Source: DATCSE01 sp036568605 (GTDB taxonomy: Bacteria > Pseudomonadota > Gammaproteobacteria > Burkholderiales > Burkholderiaceae_C). From it: a stretch of 38,768 nt of DNA. This document shows, in pieces, positions 22,487-30,010 of this stretch. Below the pieces are notes generated by a model. The model did not search any database. It worked only from the letters and a program-made list of their open reading frames with translations, and was not told the origin of the DNA. Position numbers and translations under genes: made by a program. The stretch is from the NCBI GenBank assembly GCA_036568605.1, contig DATCSE010000387.1, positions 1 to 38,768 of the forward strand. The letters run 5' to 3'. Numbering within the stretch: the stretch's first letter is position 1; each line of letters opens with the position of its first letter.

Positions 22487-25400
22487 GCGCCCTCCTTCGC
22501 CGGCGCGATCGGCGGCACGCCGCCGTCGCCGTTCTTGTCCAGCTCGTGCGTGTACATGCGGCGCTGCCGCTCGCTGCCCTTGAACAGCTTGCGCACCGCA
22601 ACGAAGAACGCCGGCACGAACAGCACCGCAAGCACGACCGCGGTGATCATCCCGCCGATCACCGCGGTGCCGATCGCGCGCTGGCTCGCCGAGCCGGCGC
22701 CGGTCGCGACGAACAGCGGCACCACGCCGAGGATGAACGCGAGCGAGGTCATGACGATGGGCCTGAAGCGCAGGTGCGCTGCTTCGAGCGCGGCCTCGAG
22801 CGCGCTCTTGCCCTGGGCCTGCAGGTCCTTCGCGAACTCGATGATCAGGATCGCGTTCTTCGCCGACAGCCCGATGATCGTGATCAGCCCGACCTGGAAG
22901 TACACGTCGTTCGAGTAGCCGCGCAGCATCGTGCCGGCGACCACGCCCAGCACCCCGAGCGGCACCACCAGGATCACCGACAGCGGGATCGACCAGCTCT
23001 CGTACAGCGCCGCGAGGCACAGGAACACCGCGAGGATCGCGAAGCCGTACAGCAGGTACGCCTGCTTGCCGGCGATGCGCTCCTCGCGCGACTGGCCGCT
23101 CCACTCGTAGCCGAAGCCGGCCGGCAGCTGCGACGCGAGCCGCTCCATCTCGAGCATCGCCTCGCCGGTGCTTCGGCCGGGCGCGGCGTCGCCGGCGATG
23201 CGCATCGTCGGGTAGCCGTTGTAGCGAACCGTCTGCACCGGGCCGTTGACCCAGCGCGTGGTCGCGAACGTGCCCAGCGGCACCGGCTGGCCCTGCGTGT
23301 TCAGCGCGTTGATCCGCAGCAGATCGTCGGGCTGCATGCGGGTCGGCGCATCGGCCTGCACGACGACGCGCTGCAGGCGCCCGGCGTTCGGAAAGTCGTT
23401 GATGTACGACGAGCCCAGCGCGGTCGACAGTGCCGCGTTGACCGCATCGAAGCTCACGCCCAGCGCGCTGGCCTTGTCGCGGTCGACGTCGAGCTGCAGT
23501 TGCGGCGCATCCTCCAGCCCGTCGGGCCGCACGCCCGAGAGGACCTTGCTCTGCGAGGCCATGCCCAGCAGCTGGTTGCGCGCGGCCAGCAGCGCCGCAT
23601 GGCCGTTGCCGCCGCGGTCCTGCAGCCGGAACGTGAAGCCGGTCGCGTTGCCGAGCTCGGGGATGGGCGGCGGGCTCACCGCGAAGATGAACGCATCGCG
23701 CACGCCCATCAGCGCCCCGAACGCGCGTTGCGCGAGCGACTGCGCGGTGTGCTCGGCGCCGTGGCGCTCCTTCCAGTCCTTCAGCGGCACGAACGCGAGC
23801 GCGGCGTTCTGGCCGCTGCCCGAGAAGCTGAAGCCCAGCACGCTGACCATGTCCTGCGTCTCCGGCTGCTTCAGGAAGAAGCCCTCGGCCTGCTGCATCG
23901 CGGCCAGCGTGCGCGCCTGAGTCGCGCCCGGCGGCAGCTGCACGTTGGCGATGATGTAGCCCTGGTCTTCGTTCGGCAGGAACGAGGTCGGAAGCCGCGT
24001 GAACATGAAGGCCACCGCGGCGCCGATCGCGAGGTAGACCAGCATCACCGGTGCGACGCGCCTCAGCAGCTTCGCGACGAAGCCTTCGTAGCTCTTCGCG
24101 GTAGCCTTGAAGCCGCGGTTGAACCAGCCGAAGAAGCCGCGCTTCTCGAGGTGGTGGCCGGCCTCGACCGGCTTGAGCAGCGTCGCGCACAGCGCCGGCG
24201 TCAGCGACAGCGCCATGAACGCCGACACGGCGATGGACGACACCATCACGGCCGAGAACTGCTTGTAGATGTTGCCGACCGATCCGGCGAAGAACGCGAG
24301 CGGCACGAACACCGAGATCAGCACGACCGTCACGCCGATCACCGCGCCGTAGATCTGGCCCATCGCCTTCTTCGTCGCCTGGCGAGGCGGCAGGCCTTCC
24401 TCGCTCATGATGCGCTCGACGTTCTCGACGACGACGATCGCATCGTCGACGACGATGCCGATCACCAGCACCATGCCGAACATCGTCAGCACGTTGATCG
24501 AGAAGCCCAACGCGAGCAGCACCGCAAACGTGCCCAGCAGCGCGACCGGCACGACGATGGTCGGGATCACCGTGTAGCGGATGTTCTGCAGGAACAGGTA
24601 CATCACGAGGAACACCAGCACCACCGCCTCGATCAGCGTCTCGGCGACCTGGCTGATCGAGATCTTCACGAAGCGCGAGCTGTCGTACGGGATCGTGTAC
24701 TTGACGCCGGCCGGGAAGTAGCGCGACAGCTCCTCCATGCGCGTCTTCACCGCCTTGGCGGTCGCGAGCGCGTTGCCGCTGGGCGTGAGCTGCACGCCGA
24801 TGCCGGTGGATGGCTTGCCGTTCAGGCGCGCCGAGGTCGAATAGCTCTGGCCGCCGAGCTCGATGCGTGCGACGTCCTTGAGCCGCACCGCCGAGCCGTC
24901 GGCGTTGGCGCGCAGCACGATGTCGCCGAACTGGCGCACCGACTCGAGCTGACCCTTGACGACCACGGTCGCGAAGATGCCCTGGCCCGGGATGTTCGGC
25001 AGGTCGCCTATCGTGCCCGACGAGACCTGCGCGTTCTGCGCCTGGATCGCCGCCGCGACGTTCGCCGTCGAGAGGTTGAAGCCGACCAGCTTGGCCGGGT
25101 CTATCCAGATGCGCATCGCGCGCTCGGTGCCGAACAGCTGTGCCTGGCCGACGCCGGCCACCCGCTGCAGCTCGGGCACGACGTTGCGCGACGCGTAGTC
25201 GCCCAGCGCGATCGGATCCATCGCCGGGTCGTCCGACGACAGGATCGTGAACAGCAGGAAGTTCGAGCGCGACTTGTCGACGCGCACGCCCTGCTGCGTC
25301 ACCGCGGCCGGCAGGCGAGGCGTCGCGCGGCTCAGCCGGTTCTGCACGTCGACCTGCGCGAGGTCTGGGTTGGTGCCGGCTTGGAAGCTCAGCGTGATGG

Positions 25401-25665
25401 AGCCGCTGCCGTCGGCCTGGCTGACCGACTCCATGTAGATCAGGCCGGGCGAGCCGTTCATCTCGCGCTCGATCACGCTGATGACGGAATCCTCGAGGGT
25501 CTGCGCGGACGCGCCGGGATACGCGACGCTGACGACGATGGAGGGGGGCGCGACCGACGGGTACTGCGCGATCGGCAATTGCGTGATCGAGGTCGCCCCG
25601 ATCACGATCAGGAACAGCGCGATCACCCACGCGAAGATCGGGCGATCGATGAAGAACTGGGCCAT
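22483..25665 (-). CDS. RND multidrug efflux pump, HAE1 family (AcrB/MexB/TtgB type)
   Basis: A 1060-residue inner-membrane proton/drug antiporter, the usual length for the family. It starts MAQFFIDRPIFAWVIALFLI as AcrB does. The proton-relay pair is present in GIVVDDAIVVVENVER (TM4), and other family blocks include PSVAPPSIVVSVAYPGA, QAGTNPDLAQVDVQNRLSRA, SLTPALCATLLKP and EAAHLRFRPIVMTSLAFILG. Twelve membrane helices and two large periplasmic loops are expected. The C-terminal RMYTHELDKNGDGGVPPI is a cytoplasmic tail not shared with AcrB. It overlaps the channel gene by four bases and follows the adaptor by 46 bases, so the three are cotranscribed from the operator region at 27007. Substrates are not predictable beyond amphiphilic drugs and solvents. 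Confidence 0.97.
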   Translation of the reverse strand: MAQFFIDRPIFAWVIALFLIVIGATSITQLPIAQYPSVAPPSIVVSVAYPGASAQTLEDSVISVIEREMNGSPGLIYMESVSQADGSGSITLSFQAGTNPDLAQVDVQNRLSRATPRLPAAVTQQGVRVDKSRSNFLLFTILSSDDPAMDPIALGDYASRNVVPELQRVAGVGQAQLFGTERAMRIWIDPAKLVGFNLSTANVAAAIQAQNAQVSSGTIGDLPNIPGQGIFATVVVKGQLESVRQFGDIVLRANADGSAVRLKDVARIELGGQSYSTSARLNGKPSTGIGVQLTPSGNALATAKAVKTRMEELSRYFPAGVKYTIPYDSSRFVKISISQVAETLIEAVVLVFLVMYLFLQNIRYTVIPTIVVPVALLGTFAVLLALGFSINVLTMFGMVLVIGIVVDDAIVVVENVERIMSEEGLPPRQATKKAMGQIYGAVIGVTVVLISVFVPLAFFAGSVGNIYKQFSAVMVSSIAVSAFMALSLTPALCATLLKPVEAGHHLEKRGFFGWFNRGFKATAKSYEGFVAKLLRRVAPVMLVYLAIGAAVAFMFTRLPTSFLPNEDQGYIIANVQLPPGATQARTLAAMQQAEGFFLKQPETQDMVSVLGFSFSGSGQNAALAFVPLKDWKERHGAEHTAQSLAQRAFGALMGVRDAFIFAVSPPPIPELGNATGFTFRLQDRGGNGHAALLAARNQLLGMASQSKVLSGVRPDGLEDAPQLQLDVDRDKASALGVSFDAVNAALSTALGSSYINDFPNAGRLQRVVVQADAPTRMQPDDLLRINALNTQGQPVPLGTFATTRWVNGPVQTVRYNGYPTMRIAGDAAPGRSTGEAMLEMERLASQLPAGFGYEWSGQSREERIAGKQAYLLYGFAILAVFLCLAALYESWSIPLSVILVVPLGVLGVVAGTMLRGYSNDVYFQVGLITIIGLSAKNAILIIEFAKDLQAQGKSALEAALEAAHLRFRPIVMTSLAFILGVVPLFVATGAGSASQRAIGTAVIGGMITAVVLAVLFVPAFFVAVRKLFKGSERQRRMYTHELDKNGDGGVPPIAPAKEGA

Positions 25666-25711
25666 GGGATGTGCCTCGTGTTCGTGTCTGGCGGGAGCGC
25701 CTGCGCGGCGC

Positions 25712-26962
25712 TTACTTCGAGGCGGCCGAGGCCGGCGCGCTCGCCGAGGCAGCGCCCGGGGGCGTGACGGCAGCCGGGGCCGACGCCACGCCCGATGCGG
25801 CCGGCTGCCACGGCACCGGCTTGACCGGCGCGCCGCCGCGCAGCTTCTGGAAGCCGTCGACCATCACCTGCTCGCCGGGCTTCAGGCCGTCGAGCACGAC
25901 CCACTGGCCGTTGACCGCGGCACCGATCTTCACCGGGCGCGGTGCAACCTTGCCGTCGGCGCCGACCACCATCACGGTGTCGCCGGTGGTGCCGCGCGTG
26001 ACCGCCTGCTGCGGCACGACCAGCCCGTTCTCGGCTTGCGCCTGTTCGAGCCGCACGCGCACGTACATGCCGGGCAGCAGCACGCCGCTCGGGTTCGGCA
26101 CCTCGGCGCGCAGCGTGATCTGGCCGGTCGTGCTGTCGACCGTGAGATCGGAGAACAGCAGCTTGCCGGTCGTCGGGTAGACGCTGCCGTCCTCGAGCAC
26201 GACGCGGATGCTGGCGCCGCTGCCACCGGCGCGCTTGAACTGGCCGCTCTCCAGCGCCTTGCGCAGCCGCAGCACATCGGTGGTGCTCTGCGTGAAGTTC
26301 ACGTACATCGGGTCGATCTGCTGCACGGTCGCGAGCTGCGTCGCTTCGCCCTGGCCGACCAGCGCGCCTTCGGTGACCAGCGCACGGCCGATGCGGCCGG
26401 CGATCGGCGACGTGACGGACGCATAACCGAGGTTGATGTTCGCGGTCTGCAGCGCGGCCTTGCCGCTCGCGACATCGGCCTCGGCCTGCTTCTGCGCCGC
26501 GACCGCGTTGATGTAGTCGAGCTTGCTGATCGCGTTGGCCTCGGCCAGCGGCTTGTAGCGCTCGGCCTGCGCGCTGGCCTGTGCCAGGTTGGCCTGGGCC
26601 CGCGCGAGCGTGGCCTGCGCGCTGGCCGCGCTGGCCTGGTACGGCGCCGAGTCGATCTGGAACAGCAGCTGGCCCGCCTTCACGTCGCTGCCCTCGGTGA
26701 ACACGCGCTTCTGCAGGATGCCGGCGGCCCGTGCGCGCACCTGCGCGACACGCGACGCCTCGAGGCGGCCGGGCAGCTCGGTCGCGAGGCCGACGGCCTG
26801 CGGCGCGACCGTGATGACGCCGACCTCGGCGGGCGGCATGCCGCCGCCCGCGCCGCCCGCGCCCTGCGCGGTGCTCTGGCCGCAACCGGCGAGCGCGGCC
26901 GCAAGCAGCACCAGAACACCCACGGCGGCGGCCGACGCCGCAACGTTCTTCGACTGGGACAT
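25712..26962 (-). CDS. RND efflux periplasmic adaptor lipoprotein (AcrA/MexA/TtgA type)
   Basis: A 416-residue membrane-fusion protein that links the pump to the channel. It carries a lipoprotein signal with lipobox LAGC (AVGVLVLLAAALAGCGQST) and a Gly-rich linker. Next come a barrel-sandwich/lipoyl half-motif (LPGRLEASRVAQVRARAAGI), a coiled-coil hairpin (about 105-170, Ala/Gln/Glu-rich), a second lipoyl half (NLGYASVTSPIAGRIGRALV) and a beta-barrel with LLPGMYVRVRLEQ. The C-terminal ~40 residues are Ala/Pro-rich, longer than in AcrA. ATG 26962 has AAGGG five bases upstream; an upstream ATG in the same frame lies in the operator. First gene of the operon; its promoter overlaps the AcrR-type operator. 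Confidence 0.95.
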   Translation of the reverse strand: MSQSKNVAASAAAVGVLVLLAAALAGCGQSTAQGAGGAGGGMPPAEVGVITVAPQAVGLATELPGRLEASRVAQVRARAAGILQKRVFTEGSDVKAGQLLFQIDSAPYQASAASAQATLARAQANLAQASAQAERYKPLAEANAISKLDYINAVAAQKQAEADVASGKAALQTANINLGYASVTSPIAGRIGRALVTEGALVGQGEATQLATVQQIDPMYVNFTQSTTDVLRLRKALESGQFKRAGGSGASIRVVLEDGSVYPTTGKLLFSDLTVDSTTGQITLRAEVPNPSGVLLPGMYVRVRLEQAQAENGLVVPQQAVTRGTTGDTVMVVGADGKVAPRPVKIGAAVNGQWVVLDGLKPGEQVMVDGFQKLRGGAPVKPVPWQPAASGVASAPAAVTPPGAASASAPASAASK

Positions 26963-27006
26963 ACAAACCCTTAAAGCGATGGACGCGCGGCGCCCGATTC
27001 GGTTAG

Positions 27007-27034
27007 TATACATACAGCCGTGGATGTATGTATA
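27007..27034. promoter_or_regulatory. AcrR-type operator between acrR and the RND operon
   Basis: A perfect inverted repeat: TATACATACA (27007-27016), 8-base spacer GCCGTGGA, TGTATGTATA (27025-27034). Its inner arms TACATACA and TGTATGTA, and the 8-base spacer, are the same as in the E. coli AcrR operator as I recall it. It sits between the divergent starts of the repressor gene (27065) and the adaptor gene (26962), and overlaps AT-rich promoter-like sequence for both. Binding of the adjacent TetR protein here is expected to repress the operon and itself, with release by ligand. Confidence 0.9.
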
Positions 27035-27064
27035 TGACGCGACCGCGGCGACATAAAACTTCAC

Positions 27065-27700
27065 ATGGCCCGCAGAACGAAAGAAGAGGCGCTCGCGACG
27101 CGCAGCCACATCCTCGACACCGCCGAGCGCGTGTTCGAGGAGCGCGGCGTGTCCGGCACCTCGCTGAACGAGATCGCGAAAGCCGCCGGGCTGACGCGCG
27201 GCGCGATCTATTGGCACTTCGAGAACAAGGCCGACCTGTTCAACGCGATGATGGAGCGCGCGACCCTGCCGCTCGAGCAGATCGACGTCGCGAGCTTCAA
27301 GGAGTCCGACGCGACACCGGCGCAGATCTGCGCCGGCTTCGTCGACATTCTGCGCCGGGTCGTGCGCGACCCGCAGCTGCGCCGCGTCTTCGACATCGCG
27401 ACCCACAAGGTCGAGTACGTCGGCGAGATGGATGCGGTGCGGCTGCGCCATGTGGAGTGGCGCAACGAATGCGTCGCCGACATCGAGCGCGCGCTGAAGC
27501 GCGCCAAGCGCAACGGCGCGCTGCCGCCGAGCGTCGCGCCACGCAGCGCGGCGATCGGCATGCTGTCGCTGTTCGACGGCATCCTGATGAGCTGGATGCT
27601 CGGGCACGGCGGCTTCGACCTGGCGCGCGCCGGCGAGCAGGCGTTCGAGGTTTACCTCGCCGGCCTCGCGCACGCCGAGGCCGCTCACGCTGCGGGCTGA
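27065..27700 (+). CDS. acrR: TetR-family repressor of the RND pump (AcrR/TtgR type)
   Basis: A 211-residue repressor. The N-terminus [20 protein letters not shown] and the helix-turn-helix region ([20 protein letters not shown], then [14 protein letters not shown]) are nearly the AcrR sequence ([20 protein letters not shown] in E. coli). The ligand domain keeps an AcrR-like block [13 protein letters not shown] (E. coli FHKCEFVGEM). It is divergent from the adaptor gene with the matching operator between them. In this family, dyes, bile salts, flavonoids or antibiotics bound in the C-domain release the repressor. The ATG has only a weak upstream ribosome site (AACTTCAC), which fits low expression of a repressor. 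It converges on the metallo-beta-lactamase gene with a 6-base gap. Confidence 0.95.
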   Translation: [211 protein letters not shown]

Positions 27701-27706
27701 CCGCGG

Positions 27707-28699
27707 CTACTGGGCTGGGTTGACGGGCGTGTAGTCCACCGGCACCCAGGTGTAGCCCTTGCCGTCACCGGTCCGCAGGTGGCCGAGGCCGGGGAACGGC
27801 AGGTGCGCGCTGCCGATCAGGTAGCGGCCCTTCACGGCATCGGCATACGCCTTCGCGCGCTGCGCCTTCGCCGCCTTCGAATCGGTGTCGAACGAGATCG
27901 TCACCTGCGGCTCGCGGAACTGCACCGCGGCCACGTGCATCAGGTCGCCCCACAGCACCAGCTTCTGGCCCTTGGACTCGACCGTGTAGATCGTGTGGCC
28001 CGGCGTGTGGCCGTGCGCGGCAACCGCCTTGATGCCGGGCACCAGCTCGGTCGTGCCGCCGGTCAACGGCTTGAACTTGCCCGCCTGCACGTACGGGTTC
28101 AGCGAGTCCTGCGCGACCTTGAAAAACATCTGCGCGTCGGCCGGCGCGCGCTTCATCACCGCTTCGCTGAGCCAGAAGTCGGCGTCTTCCTGGCCGGCGT
28201 AGACGGTCGCGTTCGGGAACGCGATCTGGCCGCCGGCCATCAGGCCGCCGACGTGGTCGCCATGCATGTGCGTGATCAGCACCAGGTCGACCTGCTCGGG
28301 CTGGTAGCCGGCGGCCTTCAGGTTGGTCTGCAGCCGGCCCAGCGTCGGCCCGAACTTGTCGGCGGCGCCGGTGTCGACCAGCACCAGCTTGTCGCCGGTG
28401 TTGATCAGGTAGCCGTTGACCGAGGTCGGCACCTTCTCGCTTTCGAACGAGCGCGCAAGCAGCTGGTTCACCGGCACGTTCGCGGTGTTGGTCAGCAGCT
28501 CTTTCGGGGTCAGCTCGATGATGCCGTCGAACAGCGCGGTGACTTCGAAGTCGCCGACCATCGTGCGATAGAAGCCCGGTGCCTGGGTCTTGACCTGCGG
28601 CGCCGCGGCATGCGCGCCGGCGGCCAGCAGCGCGGCTGCGAATGTTGCGATCAGCCGGCGGCCCCAGGTCTGGCGCGACGAAGAAGCGAACGTCATCAT
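27707..28699 (-). CDS. Exported metallo-beta-lactamase-fold hydrolase (lactonase/phosphotriesterase-like)
   Basis: A 330-residue protein with a signal peptide (hydrophobic segment LIATFAAALLAAGAHA before AAPQV). Zinc-site motifs are complete: HMHGDH (144-149) in ITHMHGDHVGGL, then HGHTPGHT, the bridging Asp in LWGDLMH and the last His in GSAHLPFPGLGH. The order and spacing resemble the periplasmic MBL subgroup that includes methyl-parathion hydrolase and quorum-quenching lactonases; a beta-lactamase proper is unlikely. The substrate is unknown. Two adjacent ATGs (28699, 28696) follow GAGG; the frame is open to 28753, but the upstream residues precede the signal peptide. It lies 76 bases after the PBP-domain regulator gene and may have its own promoter (a TATGCT word lies in that gap). 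Confidence 0.88.
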   Translation of the reverse strand: MMTFASSSRQTWGRRLIATFAAALLAAGAHAAAPQVKTQAPGFYRTMVGDFEVTALFDGIIELTPKELLTNTANVPVNQLLARSFESEKVPTSVNGYLINTGDKLVLVDTGAADKFGPTLGRLQTNLKAAGYQPEQVDLVLITHMHGDHVGGLMAGGQIAFPNATVYAGQEDADFWLSEAVMKRAPADAQMFFKVAQDSLNPYVQAGKFKPLTGGTTELVPGIKAVAAHGHTPGHTIYTVESKGQKLVLWGDLMHVAAVQFREPQVTISFDTDSKAAKAQRAKAYADAVKGRYLIGSAHLPFPGLGHLRTGDGKGYTWVPVDYTPVNPAQ

Positions 28700-28775
28700 G
28701 CAGAGAACCTCATGGTGGGTTGGATGTGGGCGCGCAGCATAGCGGCTCCGCACCCACGCCGTGCACCAGGGTTAC

Positions 28776-29963
28776 TCAGCTCGAGGTCGTCGGCACTGGC
28801 GAGTCTGCATCGGCGGCCGGCTTGGTGGCATGGTGCGCTTTCGCCTTCGCGTAGCGCCACCACGGCAGCGCCGCCGTCATCACCAGCACCTTGCCCGGCG
28901 CCGCGGCCGGCCGGTAACCCGGTACATGGGCCAGCACGTCGCGCCACGCCGCGCCGGCCAGCACCTCGCGCAACCGCAGCACCGCGGGATGCTCGAGATC
29001 GGGCTTCAGGCAGGCGAGGAAGTAGTCCTCCTCGACCAACGGCACGAAATGCAGCCCGAACTCGATCGCCGCCGACTCGATGCCGACGCCGACATCGGCC
29101 AGCCCGCTCGCGATGCAGGCCGCGACCGCGACGTGCGTGTCTTCGGTGTGCTCGGCGTAGCCGCGCAACGCATGCGGATCCAGCGCGTGCTCCTGCATCA
29201 GGTGGTCGATCAGCATGCGCGTGCCCGAGCCGCTCTGACGGTTCGCGAAGCGCATCGGGTGATGCGCCAGGTCGGCGAAGCCGCGGATCAGCCCGGCATG
29301 CTCGCGGCGCAGCATCAGGCCCTGGGTGCGCCGCGAGCAGCCGATCAGCTTGTGCAGCCCCGGCTTGAGCAGCGGCTTCAGCGCCTTCGCGAACACCGGC
29401 GCCGCGCCGCGCAGCGCCGGCACGTGAAAGCCGGCGACCAGGCACTGCCGGTCGTTCAGCGCACGCAGCGAATCGACGCTGCCCTGGAAGCGGATATCCA
29501 GGTGCAGCGCCGCGGCCTCGGCCGCATGCTGCTGCAGCACCGGCAGCGCGATGTCGTGGCTGGCGCGCACCGTCAGCAGTTGCTGGCGCTCGTCGCGGGC
29601 GTCGGCCAGCACGCGCGCCAGATCGGCTCGCAGCGCCTCGATGTGCGGCTGCATGCGCGTGCGTGCGCGGCGCTCGGCCCACAGCAGCCGCTCGGCGAAC
29701 TCGGTCGGGCGCGCGCGCTGGCCCTGCGACCAGACCACCAGCGGCTCGCCGAGCATCTGCTCCCAGCGCTTCAGCGCGCCCCAGGCGTGGCGGTACGAGC
29801 AGCCGAGGATTTGCGCAGCGTGGCGGATCGAGCCGCCGTCGAACACCGCACCGAGCAGCTCGAACAGCGCATTGCCCATCTCGGCGCCGCGCTGCTCGCC
29901 GGGCTCGAACGCATAGTGCAGTTGCACGCCCGGCGCGTGGCCGGTCTTCGGCTTCGGATTCAT
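28776..29963 (-). CDS. ModE-like winged-helix regulator with substrate-binding (PBP-like) domain
   Basis: A 395-residue regulator. The N-terminal ~110 residues hold a ModE/LysR-type DNA-binding domain (LFELLGAVFDGGSIRHAAQI, then LGCSYRHAWGALKRWEQMLG). The rest is a periplasmic-binding-protein-like domain (about 130-350) of the PBP_like type (VPLVEEDYFLACLK, SGLADVGVGIESAA and RQSGSGTRMLIDHLM). SGSGTRxxID is the ligand-loop pattern seen in molybdate/tungstate-associated PBP domains. It lies 47 bases downstream of the OFA transporter gene on the same strand and is probably cotranscribed with it. Such regulators often stand beside formate dehydrogenase or Mo-enzyme genes. Sensing of molybdate, or of a transported oxoanion, is inference. 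ATG 29963 chosen; the open frame to 30086 overlaps the transporter tail. Confidence 0.82.
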   Translation of the reverse strand: MNPKPKTGHAPGVQLHYAFEPGEQRGAEMGNALFELLGAVFDGGSIRHAAQILGCSYRHAWGALKRWEQMLGEPLVVWSQGQRARPTEFAERLLWAERRARTRMQPHIEALRADLARVLADARDERQQLLTVRASHDIALPVLQQHAAEAAALHLDIRFQGSVDSLRALNDRQCLVAGFHVPALRGAAPVFAKALKPLLKPGLHKLIGCSRRTQGLMLRREHAGLIRGFADLAHHPMRFANRQSGSGTRMLIDHLMQEHALDPHALRGYAEHTEDTHVAVAACIASGLADVGVGIESAAIEFGLHFVPLVEEDYFLACLKPDLEHPAVLRLREVLAGAAWRDVLAHVPGYRPAAAPGKVLVMTAALPWWRYAKAKAHHATKPAADADSPVPTTSS

Positions 29964-30010
29964 CGATGCAGCATAACCTCGCGCTGCCACGACACGAGGC
30001 ATGCGGGCAC

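Noticed and set aside
19760..22918. 1052-codon plus-strand open frame over the kinase and channel genes
   Set aside because: Antisense to well-supported genes with full motifs; low-complexity Arg/Gln/Ala composition.
22261..25767. 1168-codon plus-strand open frame opposite the RND pump
   Set aside because: His/Arg/Asp-rich shadow of a conserved membrane protein; no family features.
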